A DNA stretch of 64,000 nucleotides from Ryuthela nishihirai (lineage: Eukaryota; Arthropoda; Arachnida; Araneae; Heptathelidae): positions 23,869,283 to 23,933,282 of the forward strand of contig JAWZYU010000017.1 in NCBI GenBank assembly GCA_038380435.1, written 5' to 3'. The notes under the pieces are model-generated. The model ran no database searches. It was given only the letters and a program-made list of their open reading frames with translations, and had not been told where the DNA came from. The position numbers and the translations under genes were made by a program. Below are positions 11,101-19,558 of the stretch, piece by piece (within the stretch, counting starts at the first letter, position 1; the number at the start of each line of letters is the position of its first letter).

Positions 11101-12747
11101 AATTTGCTGCACCGGTGGGCTTCTCTTGAGGGAAAATCTGCCGCTGTGTTTTTCTCTTTGTTTGTGGGTTGACAGCCCAAGTGAATAAATTCACAGGATA
11201 CGTTTTATCAGCTGGTGGATAATTCTTATCTGAGGTCATTGCAGGTGCTTGAACTCTTGCTTCTATGGGCATCATCAAACCTATATTGGAGGAAGTCTTC
11301 CAGTGTAAGCGGCTTCAACCTTTATTAGTGGGGGGGGGGGGGGAAAGGTCTTTGCCTCATGCCTGCAATTAGGGAGCTGTTTGATATTGTCAGCATTTCC
11401 TCTCCCAATAAACATAGTTTCTTTAAACATTCCACTAACCATTTTCTCCCCATAGGTAGTTGGAATGTTAGGACTCTGCACAGAGCTTATTTTTTGATGT
11501 CCTCACGCAAGAATTTCACCATTAAAACTTAGATTTTTCAGCCTGCAAGAGACCAGATGGACAAATAAAGGTCAGATACTTAAAAATAATCTTAAATTTC
11601 TCTTTTCAGGGTGGGGAGATAAGAAGCAATTAATGGTTAAATAACTAACACTTATTACAAACACACTGCACCATACATAAGTTATGTGGATTTCACCAAA
11701 TGGGTTGCACCAGGTTATTTAAGGGAGTTAAAATTGGATCTGACCATTACCTTGTTAAAAGTGTCTTGCAACTTAAACTTAAAAAGTATTGTGCTAAGGT
11801 TAAAAAAGTTACCTTTAACACTGAAGGTCTGAAAGACCCAGTTATGGCTAAAGCTTAGGATGATAGGTTACTTAGTCATTAATGACAGTCATGGTTTGCT
11901 TTCTACTGAAGTTGAAGAAGAATGGGACCATTTTAAACAGGCTTTTCTTGAAACTAACAGTACTCTTTTAGGTAAAAGGGAGCAGAGGAGACAAAATTAT
12001 TTGGCTGATAAAGTACTGGAGCTTATTTTGGAAAGAAAGAACCGTAGGAATGTCTTCCTCGGTTTGGACCTCCATAGTCCATGGCTGCTTGTGGATCATG
12101 ATGATAATTCCTGAATGCTAGAATGCTATTGGTCTTTTTTATCAAATATTAATTGTATCATGGTATGTGAGAGTCATCTGATTATTATTATTATTACATT
12201 CAATTGTAAAATTTATACTGTAAAATATCAGTATAATGGTATATGTTTTTATTTAGTCTTCAAAATGTTTGGATCCTTATTAAATGGTATAAAAGTTTTA
12301 TTCTCTGTTTAATGAATCAAATCATATGAATTATTCTTTAAAGCATCTAGAAATACTTGAAACTTATCTGAATTTTAGTATTTAGCAAACTGCAAAACAT
12401 TGCTTGCTGTCAGTATGCATTGCCTGGACAGAATGTCTTCAGCCAGTAACCATAATTTTAAATGACTCTGACCTTAAACAAACACAGTTTGTTAATATGT
12501 AATTTTCTTTGGTGTAATATTATTATGGCTGCTAATTTGATGGTCATTGTAGTAGAATTTTGTTAAGATTAGCTTTTTTCTTGATTGATAGCAAAGAATT
12601 TGGTAATTAACATAATCATTATATAAATGCAATTTAAAATGAGTGCTATATGCTAATTTTTTTTATTAATAGGTTGAAGAAGCTTTGGTGAAGAGAAAGA
12701 AAGCTGAACTTTTGCTGTCTCTTTATATCAGTAATGAAACTCCTTAG
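2121..12747 (+). CDS. ISY1: ISY1 pre-mRNA splicing factor homologue, 3' part of gene (four exons)
   Basis: ISY1 (NTC-associated protein) is a nuclear component of the activated spliceosome that helps position the catalytic core. The window holds the C-terminal part in four exons: 2121-2176, 3450-3688, 9428-9520 and 12673-12747. Every intron has GT-AG borders and the phases join without a break (1/1, 2/0, 0/0, 0/stop). Translated landmarks are FGAAKDLPGVRELFEQE, a PPPP-RKARAELM stretch, DYYGYRD, FIAHVPVPTQKE and VEEALVKRKKAELL, in the same order as in animal ISY1 proteins. The N-terminal exons must lie left of the window. The C-terminus is unusual: after KKAELL the protein ends SLYISNETP-stop, about 14 residues shorter than vertebrate ISY1, and the stop lies inside a large inverted repeat. 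Introns carry many transposon relics. Identification is from memory of the family, not a search. Confidence 0.93.
2177..3449. other. ISY1 intron
   Basis: A 1.27-kb intron, GT at 2177 and AG at 3448-3449 (TTTTTTATGCAG). No transposon or RNA gene recognised. The open frame at 2760-3065 has no recognisable motif and is rejected as a gene. Confidence 0.7.
3450..3688 (+). CDS. ISY1: ISY1 exon (proline run, DYYGYRD acidic region)
   Basis: A 239-nt exon that encodes a proline run, then RKARAELM, DYYGYRDDDDG and LVPLEKDEE, followed by a Lys/Glu-rich stretch and an acidic end (NVEEDAL). The donor is GTGAGT at 3689. Translation continues open for 51 nt into the intron, so an open-frame view overstates the exon. 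Confidence 0.93.
4010..4192 (-). mobile_element. hAT-type MITE fragment
   Basis: The right edge, read on the minus strand, is CAAGGGTTCTCAAACTGTGG. This matches the usual opening of hAT terminal inverted repeats, CAGxGGTTCTCAAmC. A weaker TTGAGAACCTGTGG lies at about 4030. No 8-bp duplication was confirmed. Confidence 0.4.
4272..4400 (+). repeat. SINE-1, 5'-truncated and degraded
   Basis: It matches the body and tail of the better SINE-1 copy at 8125-8334: TCCTCTATGGCATAT..., then CAGGCTCCT..., then TCTGTGGCAA and GCTTGA. The tRNA-like head is missing. Confidence 0.55.
4395..4495 (+). repeat. SINE-4 fragment
   Basis: It carries the family-4 tail (GTGTTTGCATTGTATGAGGA then ACCAGGAGAAGCC). 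The tail is shared with 30862-30975 and with the reverse complement of 1415-1525. Confidence 0.4.
4823..4976 (+). mobile_element. Tc1-type terminal fragment with a 23-bp tandem duplication
   Basis: It begins TTTAAGCTCACCAG and ATTAGTCACCTC, matching the left end of the Tc1 relic at 35335 (TAAGCTCACCAG...ATTAGTCATCTC). At 4928-4975 a unit ACTCCATCAGTCATTGAACT is repeated twice in tandem. A Penelope-like element follows directly. Confidence 0.45.
4988..5501 (+). pseudogene. Penelope-like RT, C-terminal part (frameshifted)
   Basis: Frame 1 (4988-5260) reads EGVPMGSLLSGLIADVVM, then LYLRYVDDIL: the conserved motif G(V/T)PMGSPLSG and the RT catalytic YVDD box. Around 5262 the frame shifts, and the thumb region continues as TTVYRKKNHIPNYIPF, then LPHYIRVHRYCPEQ. 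The protein would copy element RNA into DNA, but the N-terminal RT motifs are missing and the frame is broken. Confidence 0.88.
5734..6132 (+). pseudogene. GIY-YIG endonuclease domain of a Penelope-like element
   Basis: After a run of 12 G the frame reads GIYQVNIPD, then KYIGKTYRQYEVRMNEHK. These are the GIY and YIG signatures and the conserved arginine region of the GIY-YIG nuclease fold that nicks target DNA in Penelope-like elements. The domain runs to a stop at 6130-6132. It is separated from the RT part by a disrupted linker, and the G run may itself hide an indel. Confidence 0.85.
6150..6200 (+). other. Structured 3' motif of the Penelope-like element
   Basis: CCTGAGGAAGCCGCC, then GGAGGCGTGCGAAACGCG. 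The order CTGAxGA, GC stem, CGAAAC echoes the conserved core of hammerhead ribozymes, which are known in Penelope-like elements. The core reads CTGAGGA instead of CTGATGA, and I could not trace all three helices. Confidence 0.4.
6617..6667 (+). repeat. Short tandem repeat, GGTATACAACAA units
   Basis: Three imperfect copies of a GGTATACAACAAAT unit of about 17-18 bp. Confidence 0.6.
6775..7311 (-). mobile_element. Tc1-like transposon relic
   Basis: The minus strand reads VIQAGGGPVIFWECFAYRG at about 6955-6900. This is a degraded form of the Tc1 transposase motif VQAGGGSVMxWGCFS that precedes the second catalytic Asp region. Upstream minus-strand sequence has no intact frame. It is bounded on the right by a SINE-2 insertion. 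Confidence 0.65.
7321..7706 (+). repeat. tRNA-derived SINE-2, complete with target duplication
   Basis: The copy is flanked by a 9-bp direct repeat, ACCTGTCTG, at 7312-7320 and 7707-7715. The head has tRNA-like boxes (GCTCAATCGTTAGCGCG and GGTTCGAGTCC). The body is GC-rich (GGGCTTGGAAAGGCCGCC, GGGACGTTAAGCCG) and the tail ends GAGGTAAAACAACCC. A G run replaces the first bases. It is about 95% alike by eye to the copy at 20887. Confidence 0.88.
8125..8334 (+). repeat. tRNA-derived SINE-1, complete with 13-bp target duplication
   Basis: It is flanked by TAATCATGCTTCA at 8112-8124 and 8335-8347. The head is tRNA-like (TGGCCGAGTGGTTAGC A box, GGTTCGAGCCC B box). The body contains TTTTTCTGCTGAGGTCCTGC and GGCATATAAACTGACAGGC. 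The tail GCTGCTTGAGGGGGTATTTA runs into TTTA repeats. It is the best plus-strand copy in the window. Confidence 0.9.
8378..8578 (-). repeat. SINE-1, degraded
   Basis: It starts with the reversed tail (CTCAAGCAGCTACTTGC) and ends with a reversed tRNA-like head (GGCTTGAACCC, GTTAACCACT). It lies directly after the SINE-1 copy at 8125-8334 in opposite orientation. Confidence 0.65.
8886..9023 (-). repeat. tRNA-derived SINE-3
   Basis: The minus strand reads a tRNA-like head (GGTAGCTCAGTGGTCCAGAGC A box; GGTCGTGGGTTCATATCCC B box) and a short tail (CCTCTAAATATTTGAATCAC, then TTAGTGGATACTTAA). A near-cloverleaf can be drawn, but the anticodon loop CATGTTA lacks the invariant T33, so it is not taken as a working tRNA gene. 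Confidence 0.65.
9185..9318 (+). repeat. SINE-3, rearranged copy
   Basis: TAGCTCAGTGGTCCAGAACA, then an internal duplication of ACATCTGACAT, then GGTCGTGGGTT and the tail TTAGTGGATACTTAA. It is the inverted partner of 8886-9023, 160 bp away. Confidence 0.6.
9428..9520 (+). CDS. ISY1: ISY1 exon (FIAHVPVPTQKE)
   Basis: A 93-nt phase-0 exon, preceded by TTTCAG and followed by GTAAGC. It encodes SGEDESISEADVEE, then RPRFIAHVPVPTQKE. The FIAHVPVPSQ-type motif is a strong ISY1 signature. Confidence 0.92.
9579..9632. repeat. Short palindrome
   Basis: TTTATTTATTTTGCAGTTTC is answered by GAAACTACAAAATAAATAAA around an ATTAGAAAAAT centre. It is followed by TATTAGTGGATACTTAG, the tail motif of SINE-3. 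Confidence 0.6.
10690..12117 (+). mobile_element. LINE copy D, internally deleted
   Basis: The plus strand holds the LINE 5' region, the start of the endonuclease reading SWNVRTLHRAYF (11458-11493), then part of the region between endonuclease and RT (about 11650-12060). It then jumps straight to the LINE 3' end (TCCATGGCTGCTTG... at 12080). The RT is missing. A 55-bp segment at 10900-10954 recurs at 11573-11627. A run of 14 G sits at 11330-11343. Confidence 0.72.
12673..12747 (+). CDS. ISY1: ISY1 terminal coding exon
   Basis: VEEALVKRKKAELL matches the conserved C-terminal helix of ISY1. It continues LSLYISNETP and stops at TAG 12745-12747. The last 50 nt of this coding exon form the outer part of the left arm of the inverted repeat 12698-13143. 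The right arm differs by single-base indels that would change this frame. The last ten residues are therefore less certain than the rest. Confidence 0.85.
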   Translation, partial: VEEALVKRKKAELLLSLYISNETP

Positions 12748-13143
12748 CTAAGAACTCAGCAATCTCTTGTATAAAGCTCTCATAGAAATTGAATCACATC
12801 CATAGCATTAAAATGCTTAACCTTGGATTTCCAGCTTTAATGCATGGCCAAACATTGTCTCAATATTATGCATTTTGCATATATCAGCATATCAAACAGG
12901 TGGAGAGAGAGGTAATGTTGTGTCTTTAAGCTCTCTCTCACTGTTTGATATGCTGATATATGCAAAATGCATAATATTGAGACATGTTTGGCCATGCATT
13001 AAAGCTGGAAATCCAAGGTTAAGCATTTTAATGCTATGGCATGTGATTCAATTTCTATGAGAGCTTTATACCAAGAGATTGCTGAGTTCTTAGCTAAGAG
13101 TTTCATTACTGATATAAAGAGACAGCCAAAAGTTCAGCTTTCT
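12698..13143. repeat. Near-perfect inverted repeat (palindrome) at the ISY1 3' end
   Basis: The left arm 12698-12911 (214 nt) and right arm 12931-13143 (213 nt) are reverse complements around a 19-nt spacer (GTAATGTTGTGTCTTTAAG). By base-by-base comparison I see no substitutions, only about six or seven indels of one base (for example CTTTTGCTG against CTTTTGGCTG). The arms include the last ISY1 codons and the start of the 3' UTR. A transcript would fold into a hairpin of about 210 bp. I see no target duplication at its borders. Confidence 0.93.
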
Positions 13144-13549
13144 ATATAAACAGAAAGTATATTTAACATATTAATGAAAAAAAAATGTAAAAACGAATAT
13201 AACCTGAAAAAAGTAAACATACATATAAAATTTATTCACAGTTAACATCACTTATCATGCCTGTTTTTTCAAAGATAATTTTGAATTGTAGCCTGTTTCA
13301 TAGACTTCACTGTGAGGTTTCTCAGATTTCCTCTTATTACACTTAGTGCTTTAAAAACACCGTTGGAACTGTCACCGTGTAAAAAAAGAAATTGGTGTCC
13401 ACGCAATCCTGAGTTTCAGATAAGGTGGCACAGATTTCTTGTGATTGTTTTGTCAATGCATTCAGTGTTATCTTCTTCATCACTTCTTTTGCCCTGTCTC
13501 TGATATCACTCTCCGTAGGAATTCTACAACTTATCAAATTGTCATTAAT
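13144..13549. other. Unassigned sequence
   Basis: No known repeat recognised. A 64-codon minus-strand frame at 13343-13537 reads IRDRAKEVMKKITLNALTK, an amphipathic helix-like stretch, but I cannot assign it. Confidence 0.4.
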
Positions 13550-13600
13550 GTTGGGTTGGGTTGTTTTACTGCTGAGTTTACAATGGGCTAAACAATTGCC
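13550..13600 (-). repeat. SINE-2 tail fragment
   Basis: TTGGGTTGGGTTGTTTTACT followed by GCTGAG and CAATGGGCTAAA, which is the reversed SINE-2 3' end. Confidence 0.55.
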
Positions 13601-13619
13601 TGAAATTACCTTTGAAACT

Positions 13620-14530
13620 TTTAATTATCCATATGTCCATTGGCTGTGAAATAAAAGTTGCATTTGGAGGCAAGAACACAAATTTTACATTGGATACATG
13701 TAGGTACATATGCATAAAACATGTTATGACAGTTTTTAAAATGATCAAGCCATCTGTTATTACATATAATTCTCATGTAATGTATCGCCCTATCACATTC
13801 CATATATGTTTGATGGACAACAGATCTGGGATATGTGCGGGCAAAGGAAGGAGAACCACTTCACAGAGGCACTGCAGAGAGACCCAGGCTCTATGTGGCA
13901 ATGCATTATCCTGTTGAAAAATGTTAGGCCTGGCATGTAGATTTATGGCAACAGCACAGGTCATAGCACAGTTTCAACATACTGCATCACTTTCAAACTG
14001 CCATCGATAACAACTAGAGGTGACTGGCTGTTGTAACTAATGGCTACCTACACTATGAAATCAGGTATCAATCCCATATAGCATTCCTGGATACACACTG
14101 TATTACATCTGTCGCCTGGCTGTCTCCACACATGCACATGGTTGTCACTGGCACCTAAACAAAAATGGGATTCGTCACTGATGATGACATGATACCACTC
14201 TGGTCCCCAGGAATTTCCCTTCCTGCAGGAATGCACGACAATGGGGTGTAGTCAGAGGAAGACAAACTAAAGTATGTCATGCAAACAGCCCACATCTTGT
14301 CATTGTTGGATTGTGCTGGCAGACACAGGAACAGATGGAGTTGGTGTTATGGCTCTAGTAATCCATTGTACAGTTCTCTCGCTTATAGCTTGTCACTGGA
14401 TCCAACGGTCAACCTGCTCTGACATTCTCTTTTGGTAATCTGAACCTAGCCATTATGTTGTAGAACCTTCTATTATCCATTGTCACCAACAGCATTCTCA
14501 AGTTCATGCATCACGATCCATAGATGTCAC
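13620..14530 (-). mobile_element. Tc1-like transposon relic
   Basis: Minus-strand frames carry WYHVIISDESHFCLGASD (14190-14135), NIFQQDNALPHRAW (13928-13887) and IPDLLSIKHIWNVIGR (13834-13787). These are the three DDE-containing blocks of Tc1-family transposases: FSDESRFCL, FQQDNAxPH and SPDLxPIEHxWD. Stops and frameshifts separate them. No clear terminal repeats were found. Confidence 0.8.
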
Positions 14531-15830
14531 AATTTGTTGATAAGGCAAATATTTAAAATATCTACAAAGGAAGATATTTGTAAATTTTTCTTTCAATTAT
14601 GTCATGAAATATATCCTTTAGTCTATCCATTTCTAAACCACCTTTGTAAAATTTGAAAATGGTAGTACATTTCTATTAATTTGAAAATTTTTCATGCCGT
14701 GTTTTCATGTCACATTTGGGAGTCAGAGTTGAATCTTGACATTAGTCTGGTGAGAACAGTCTAAAAAATTTCATTGTATATTTTATTATACCATTCTTCC
14801 AGAAGGAAACTGTGGTTCTGTTGATCCATATTCATATTTCATTGGTCGTTTTTGCGTCTTTGATACTTAAACATCATCCAGTACAAGAAGTTTCCATATT
14901 TTTTTAAAATCTTTCCATATCAAACCAAATTTTCCTCATGTTCAAAATTGTATCTTGCAAGTTTTTAATAATGTTTATATACATTGTCAAATGTAGCCAT
15001 TTCTTCTGAATCGCCATATTTTCCTTTTCTAAATGCTTGAAGATGTTTATAATGTTCAACATAATGTGTCAGCCTTTTCTAGTTGTTTCAGAAATACATT
15101 TGTTTTCACTTGCACTTTATTAACTGATCCCATGCAAAACAGTCAAGCAGACCTCAGACACTACTTCAGTGCTACCAAAGACTGAAGCTTTTCTGCTATT
15201 TAGCTTTGCTAACCTCAACTAAAAAGAAAATCGTGCCTTGACTTAAAATTATCATCCTTCACAGTTCCCTATTAAATTGCAGTATCATATGATACAAGAT
15301 GCAGTGTTGGGTTTTATAATTTTTTCTAAATTATAAAATGACATGGGATGGGATGTGGAGTCCTCACCTATATAATCAAATTTTTTTTTTATTTTTTTTT
15401 TATCAAAAGCTGCCTTTTGCCTGTATCTTTAAAATAAAGCCATTGATGGAGAAACCAGCATTTCTCTGAGAATTAGTCTTAAACCATTCCAAAAGTGCTT
15501 GATCAGCATTACCCAAGTCACTTTCTCATTTTCATGTTCATAGTATGGTTCTCTAATGCAGATAAAAAATGCTTCTTTGTGTTTCATGGTATGATTTTAA
15601 AATTACCTATATAAAAGTTCAAACTAGATGGTAATAAGTTCAATTTGTTTATAGATTTCAACATTATTTTTACCATGTTCTAACTTGAATAATTACAACT
15701 TTTTTGTGAATAGATTACCTTTTATCTATGAACTATCTTTTATCACACTACTTTTTATCTATGAACATACTATTAGTTTTTGATCAATTTTGTGAACTTT
15801 AATTTCAAATTGTGAACATATGAGTTCCAG
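14531..15830. other. Unassigned AT-rich sequence
   Basis: No coding signature or repeat family recognised. Confidence 0.4.
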
Positions 15831-16975
15831 GAAGATTAATGAGGAGATGAATAAACCAAGGATTCCCAACCTTTATGTTGGAGAGGGCATCTTTAGCTTT
15901 GTGAAGGTGGTGGGGGGTGATAGTGTCCTTTCCATCACCCTAAACTCAACACTGCCTCATAGCTGTAAAAGGGGTGTGATTAGGAAAGGAATTGGAAATT
16001 TTTGGTTTAGATAAAGAGATTATTGTTCAGAAACACTGATCAGAAGCCTGTCTTGGGAGGGGGGGGGGGGGGGCTATGAGAACCCAGGGATTTTCCTGAC
16101 GATTTTCGTTTTAGTAAAGGGAAGAAACCTATCAGCAAGGGCATTGAGAGTTCTGGGTTCTAGCGAGTTTTGAAGGGGCTGACTGCTGTATATGATGAGA
16201 CAATGCTGAGTGGACCAAGTTTGTTCAATATATCTGTGAAGTTGCTCATTTATGAAATATTTGTATGTAAATATTTTTAAACGTCTTGGAGATAGCATTT
16301 GCGCACTGTAATGATGATATTGTCACAACTGTGACTGTTATAAACGAGTTTGACTTTCTCTATTCCTGCAAAATATTTTAATAACATTGGACTTTATATT
16401 ACAGTCTGGAATCATGTCAAATATGCAGTGAGCTGCCAATGATGCAAGTTGACATCAAAAGGCCTCATAGCAATGTAAAAATAAATATATATATATAAAT
16501 GTTTAATAATTTAAATTTCATTGACACATAATTTTGCACAGTAATAAATTATATGCAAATTGATGTACATAACAAGTCTTGTAATAAATTTATAAATATA
16601 TTATGAACATGAATCACATCATAACTGTATTTTCAGAAATGAGGGACATATGACATCTCACTCTAGGGATCATTTACTGTTCATATATTTATGTATATTA
16701 AAGTAAAATGCTTTCTTAAATTTAAAAAGTACTGTTTTTTTCTTTAAATGTATAAAATTAGTTAACTATTATAGTGTTGATATAAATATCTCAAGTATAT
16801 TTTCCCACCACAGCACTTCTGTCACGTGATGCCTCTGGTAGGAAAAAACTTCATTAAACATTGTTGCAAGCTTCAGTTGGTCACTGACAGTGAAAAGTTG
16901 GGGCTCCTGTTTTTATCGAGTCAGCGTGGATGAAATATGCTTTCTCACTCATGTCAAATAAATATATCAATACCC
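15831..16975. other. Unassigned sequence with poly-G tract
   Basis: It contains a long interrupted G run at 16057-16073 and two short frames (15820-16014 plus, 16074-16298 minus) without family motifs. CCAAGGATTCCCAACC at 15855 loosely resembles a hAT end. Confidence 0.35.
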
Positions 16976-17085
16976 CTTCTAGCATGTGCTTGCCACAGAG
17001 GTCTGACAAGAGCTTGCCAGTTTATATGCTACAGTAGGAGGTCTGTGAGGATGGCAGAACCTCAGCAGAGAATAAATAAATAAGT
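16976..17085 (-). repeat. SINE-1, head-truncated
   Basis: Reversed tail and body: TGCTTGCCACAGAGGTCTGA, CAGTTTATATGC, GGATGGCAGAACCTCAGCAG. The tRNA-like head is absent. Confidence 0.7.
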
Positions 17086-17666
17086 ACTAAAAATAATAAT
17101 TTTCGAATGCGGGGAGAATATTTTGTCTTTTATCTTTTTTAATTTTCTAATTCAGGCAGTGCTCCAGCTCGTATGCTCCTTAGGACCGAACGATCGTCAG
17201 ATTTAAGCATACAGCCAATCCCCAGCTAACACCAATAAATATGTTCATCAAAAAATTCATGTAATATATAAATTGTGTTACTCAGATACAAATTTTTTAT
17301 AAAAAATATTGTAAAATGAGGGCAATGCATTCTATAATCCTAACCTGATTGACATATTTTTATTACAACTATTGGTAATGCTTTCTATTTACTAGTTATG
17401 TATTATATTTATAGATGGTTGTGAGTGATTGATAGCACAGGGGATCACGCTAATTCTAACTATGATGCAGAAATGGAAGAAGGGGGGAAAATACGAAATT
17501 TGAATTCCGACGTGTCCTTCAAAGTCAAATAAAGATTGTAAAAAAATATCCAATAATGGAGATCACTAATGTTTACAAGTGTTTCTACTTGACATAACCG
17601 TGACAAGTTAAAATCTTGAACCAATAAGGAGGAATGTGTGTGGAAATGTCATCAGCCAGTGCCTTT

Positions 17667-17725
17667 CCCATTTGGCGCATTACAGCCATAGTTGCTAATG
17701 CGCCATAAAACCCCAAACAACCAGT
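17667..17725. mobile_element. 59-bp hairpin insertion with 10-bp target duplication
   Basis: CAGTGCCTTT occurs at 17657-17666 and again at 17726-17735. The 59 bp between them contain the stem TTGGCGCATTA / TAATGCGCCAT with a 13-nt loop and end in an A/C-rich tail. It may be the 3' end of a short interspersed element. Confidence 0.6.
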
Positions 17726-17889
17726 CAGTGCCTTTTAAAATATTCTCTACTTTTTACAAATATATTTGTGTTATAGCTGTTTAATGCACTAATTTGTGTA
17801 GGAAAATGTGAAATATCTTTTTGGATGAACTGAAATTATAAACAAGGATGGGTGAGACAAAGCATTCAAGGTGTCTTATATGGTAAATC

Positions 17890-18235
17890 CTATAATACGA
17901 GGGAAGTCAATAAATAAGGTGAATTAAGTAGATTATCAAAACAGTTTATTTCAGAAATGTGTACAATACCATTTTTCAAAGTAATCTCTGAATAAATTTA
18001 GGCCAATGGCTGATACGTTTTCTTATTCTGTCAGGAAAAAAGTTTTCAGTAAAGGGCCCCAATTATTCACTGCATGTTGAGTCAATTGTCCCATGCCTAA
18101 GTTTGCACCACTTCTACATATTTTTTATGATAAACAACTATCCCCATATTCTGCACACATTCAGTAAATATCAGTTGTTTTGACTTCTGACAGTAAAAAA
18201 CGAAAGACACTTTGCTCTTCAACTGCAGTGCAGTC
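17890..18235 (-). mobile_element. Mariner-type relic (C-terminal end)
   Basis: TACGAGGGAAGTCAATAAATA at 17897 resembles a mariner terminal repeat. The minus strand reads FFPDRIRKRISHWPKFI, comparable to the FFxDGIxKL...W-K region at the end of mariner transposases. It is strongly decayed. Confidence 0.5.
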
Positions 18236-18310
18236 TGACAGAATCCTTGTGCCTGGCTGTTTAGCCCATTCTGTGCAAAAATAAAAAGTGCTGCTCAGAG
18301 ACAAAACAAT
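18236..18310 (+). repeat. SINE-2 tail fragment
   Basis: CTGGCTGTTTAGCCCATTCT, GTGCAAAAA and TGCTGCTCAGAGACAAAACAA match the SINE-2 3' end. Confidence 0.6.
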
Positions 18311-18506
18311 CTGAAGGTTGTTTGAAAAACTTCTGGTTGATGTAGAAAACTATAGAAAGAAGCCCAAGTGGCACTGAAATCAATGGCTATCATTGATTTC
18401 AGTACCACCAGTATGTATCTAGTGGAAACTCGGCAGGCATGACAGTTTTGCTCACTGAACATCACTGTGATACAGAAGGAATAAGTTAAAAGGAAACAGT
18501 CTACAT

Positions 18507-18711
18507 CAGTGGTTCTCAACCTTTTATGCTTCACGTACCCCCTGCAAATGTGTATCTAATTGGCGTACCCCTTGTATAGATAGATAAAACTATATAGTAT
18601 AACAATGGGAATGAAATAGAACACTGACTTTGTTACTAGATCTAGCGACTTTTGAGCTCTCAGGTCATACCCCAAAAAATTCTACCACGTACCCCATGTT
18701 GAGAACCCCTA
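18507..18711. mobile_element. hAT MITE with exact 8-bp target duplication
   Basis: GTCTACAT stands at 18499-18506 and at 18712-18719. The ends are CAGTGGTTCTCAACC and the reverse of TAGGGGTTCTCAACATGGGG. The 205-bp element has no coding capacity. Its subterminal stretches (ATGCTTCACGTACCCC, AACAATGGGAAT) match the ends of the hAT element at 20361-25348, so it is a deletion derivative of the same family. Confidence 0.9.
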
Positions 18712-18719
18712 GTCTACAT

Positions 18720-19384
18720 TATTATTTCTTTTATTATAATCTTATCAAGGTCAAACGCACAAAAATACATATTTATTATTGTTGCAAATGTGTATTTAAA
18801 AGTCCTAGATGTTAATTTTCCTGTGAATAAAATGTGCACTTTTGAAGAACGCAAGCCCAAAGAATAACAGGTATGTCTGCATCCACTTCTCTAAATGTAC
18901 CAGTATGAAATACTGAGTACTGAATTAGTTACTGCAGAAAGGGCACATATGATAATATCCCTAAATGTTTTAATTTTTTTATTGAAAAAAAAAAGTTTTT
19001 TTCTGAAAATTCTTTTAATCCCATCTGAATCTACAGCCGAGTCATTAGGTTGCTTTGGCAATCTGGATTTCATAAAAACATTTTTAAGGAATTCAGTGAT
19101 GCAAGAAAACATTGGCTGTCCTATGAGAACACAAAAAAATCGTTGAAATCCCACACTTCCACCAGTTCAATAAAAAATTTCCAAGCAAAAAAATAGACAA
19201 GATCAATATCAGTTCATAAGCACTAAATAGGTAGGCAAACATATGTTCAATCTCCCCCAACACAGTACCAGGAGAGAGGCAACAAGTGAGACCATATAGT
19301 CTCATTTGACCTAATTGGGTTTTGAGCAAGGAAAAAGGTTGGTTTCTGGTAAAATATAAATTGCCCTTCAAGCAGCTGCTGCAA
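18720..19384. other. Unassigned sequence
   Basis: Overlapping short frames on both strands (18891-19371) show no family motif. It borders LINE copy A. Confidence 0.35.
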
Positions 19385-19558
19385 TGGTTTAAACAGGCTT
19401 TTTTGGAAACAGTATTCTTTTAGGAAAAAAGGAGCAGAGGAGGCAGAATTATTTGAGTGATAAGGCACTTGAGTTTATTTCAGAAAGAAGGAATTGCAGG
19501 ATTGTCCTTAATCAATACCCTACTTGTCCTAAGAGAAAGCATTGCAGGGAGCTGGCAG

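Larger units (their letters stand above)
9521..12672. other. Last ISY1 intron
   Basis: GT at 9521 and AG at 12671-12672. It contains a small palindrome (9579-9632), a hairpin with AAATTCTATACTT arms (about 9687-9752) and an internally deleted LINE copy. The stretches 9760-10690 and 12118-12672 show nothing recognisable. Confidence 0.75.
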
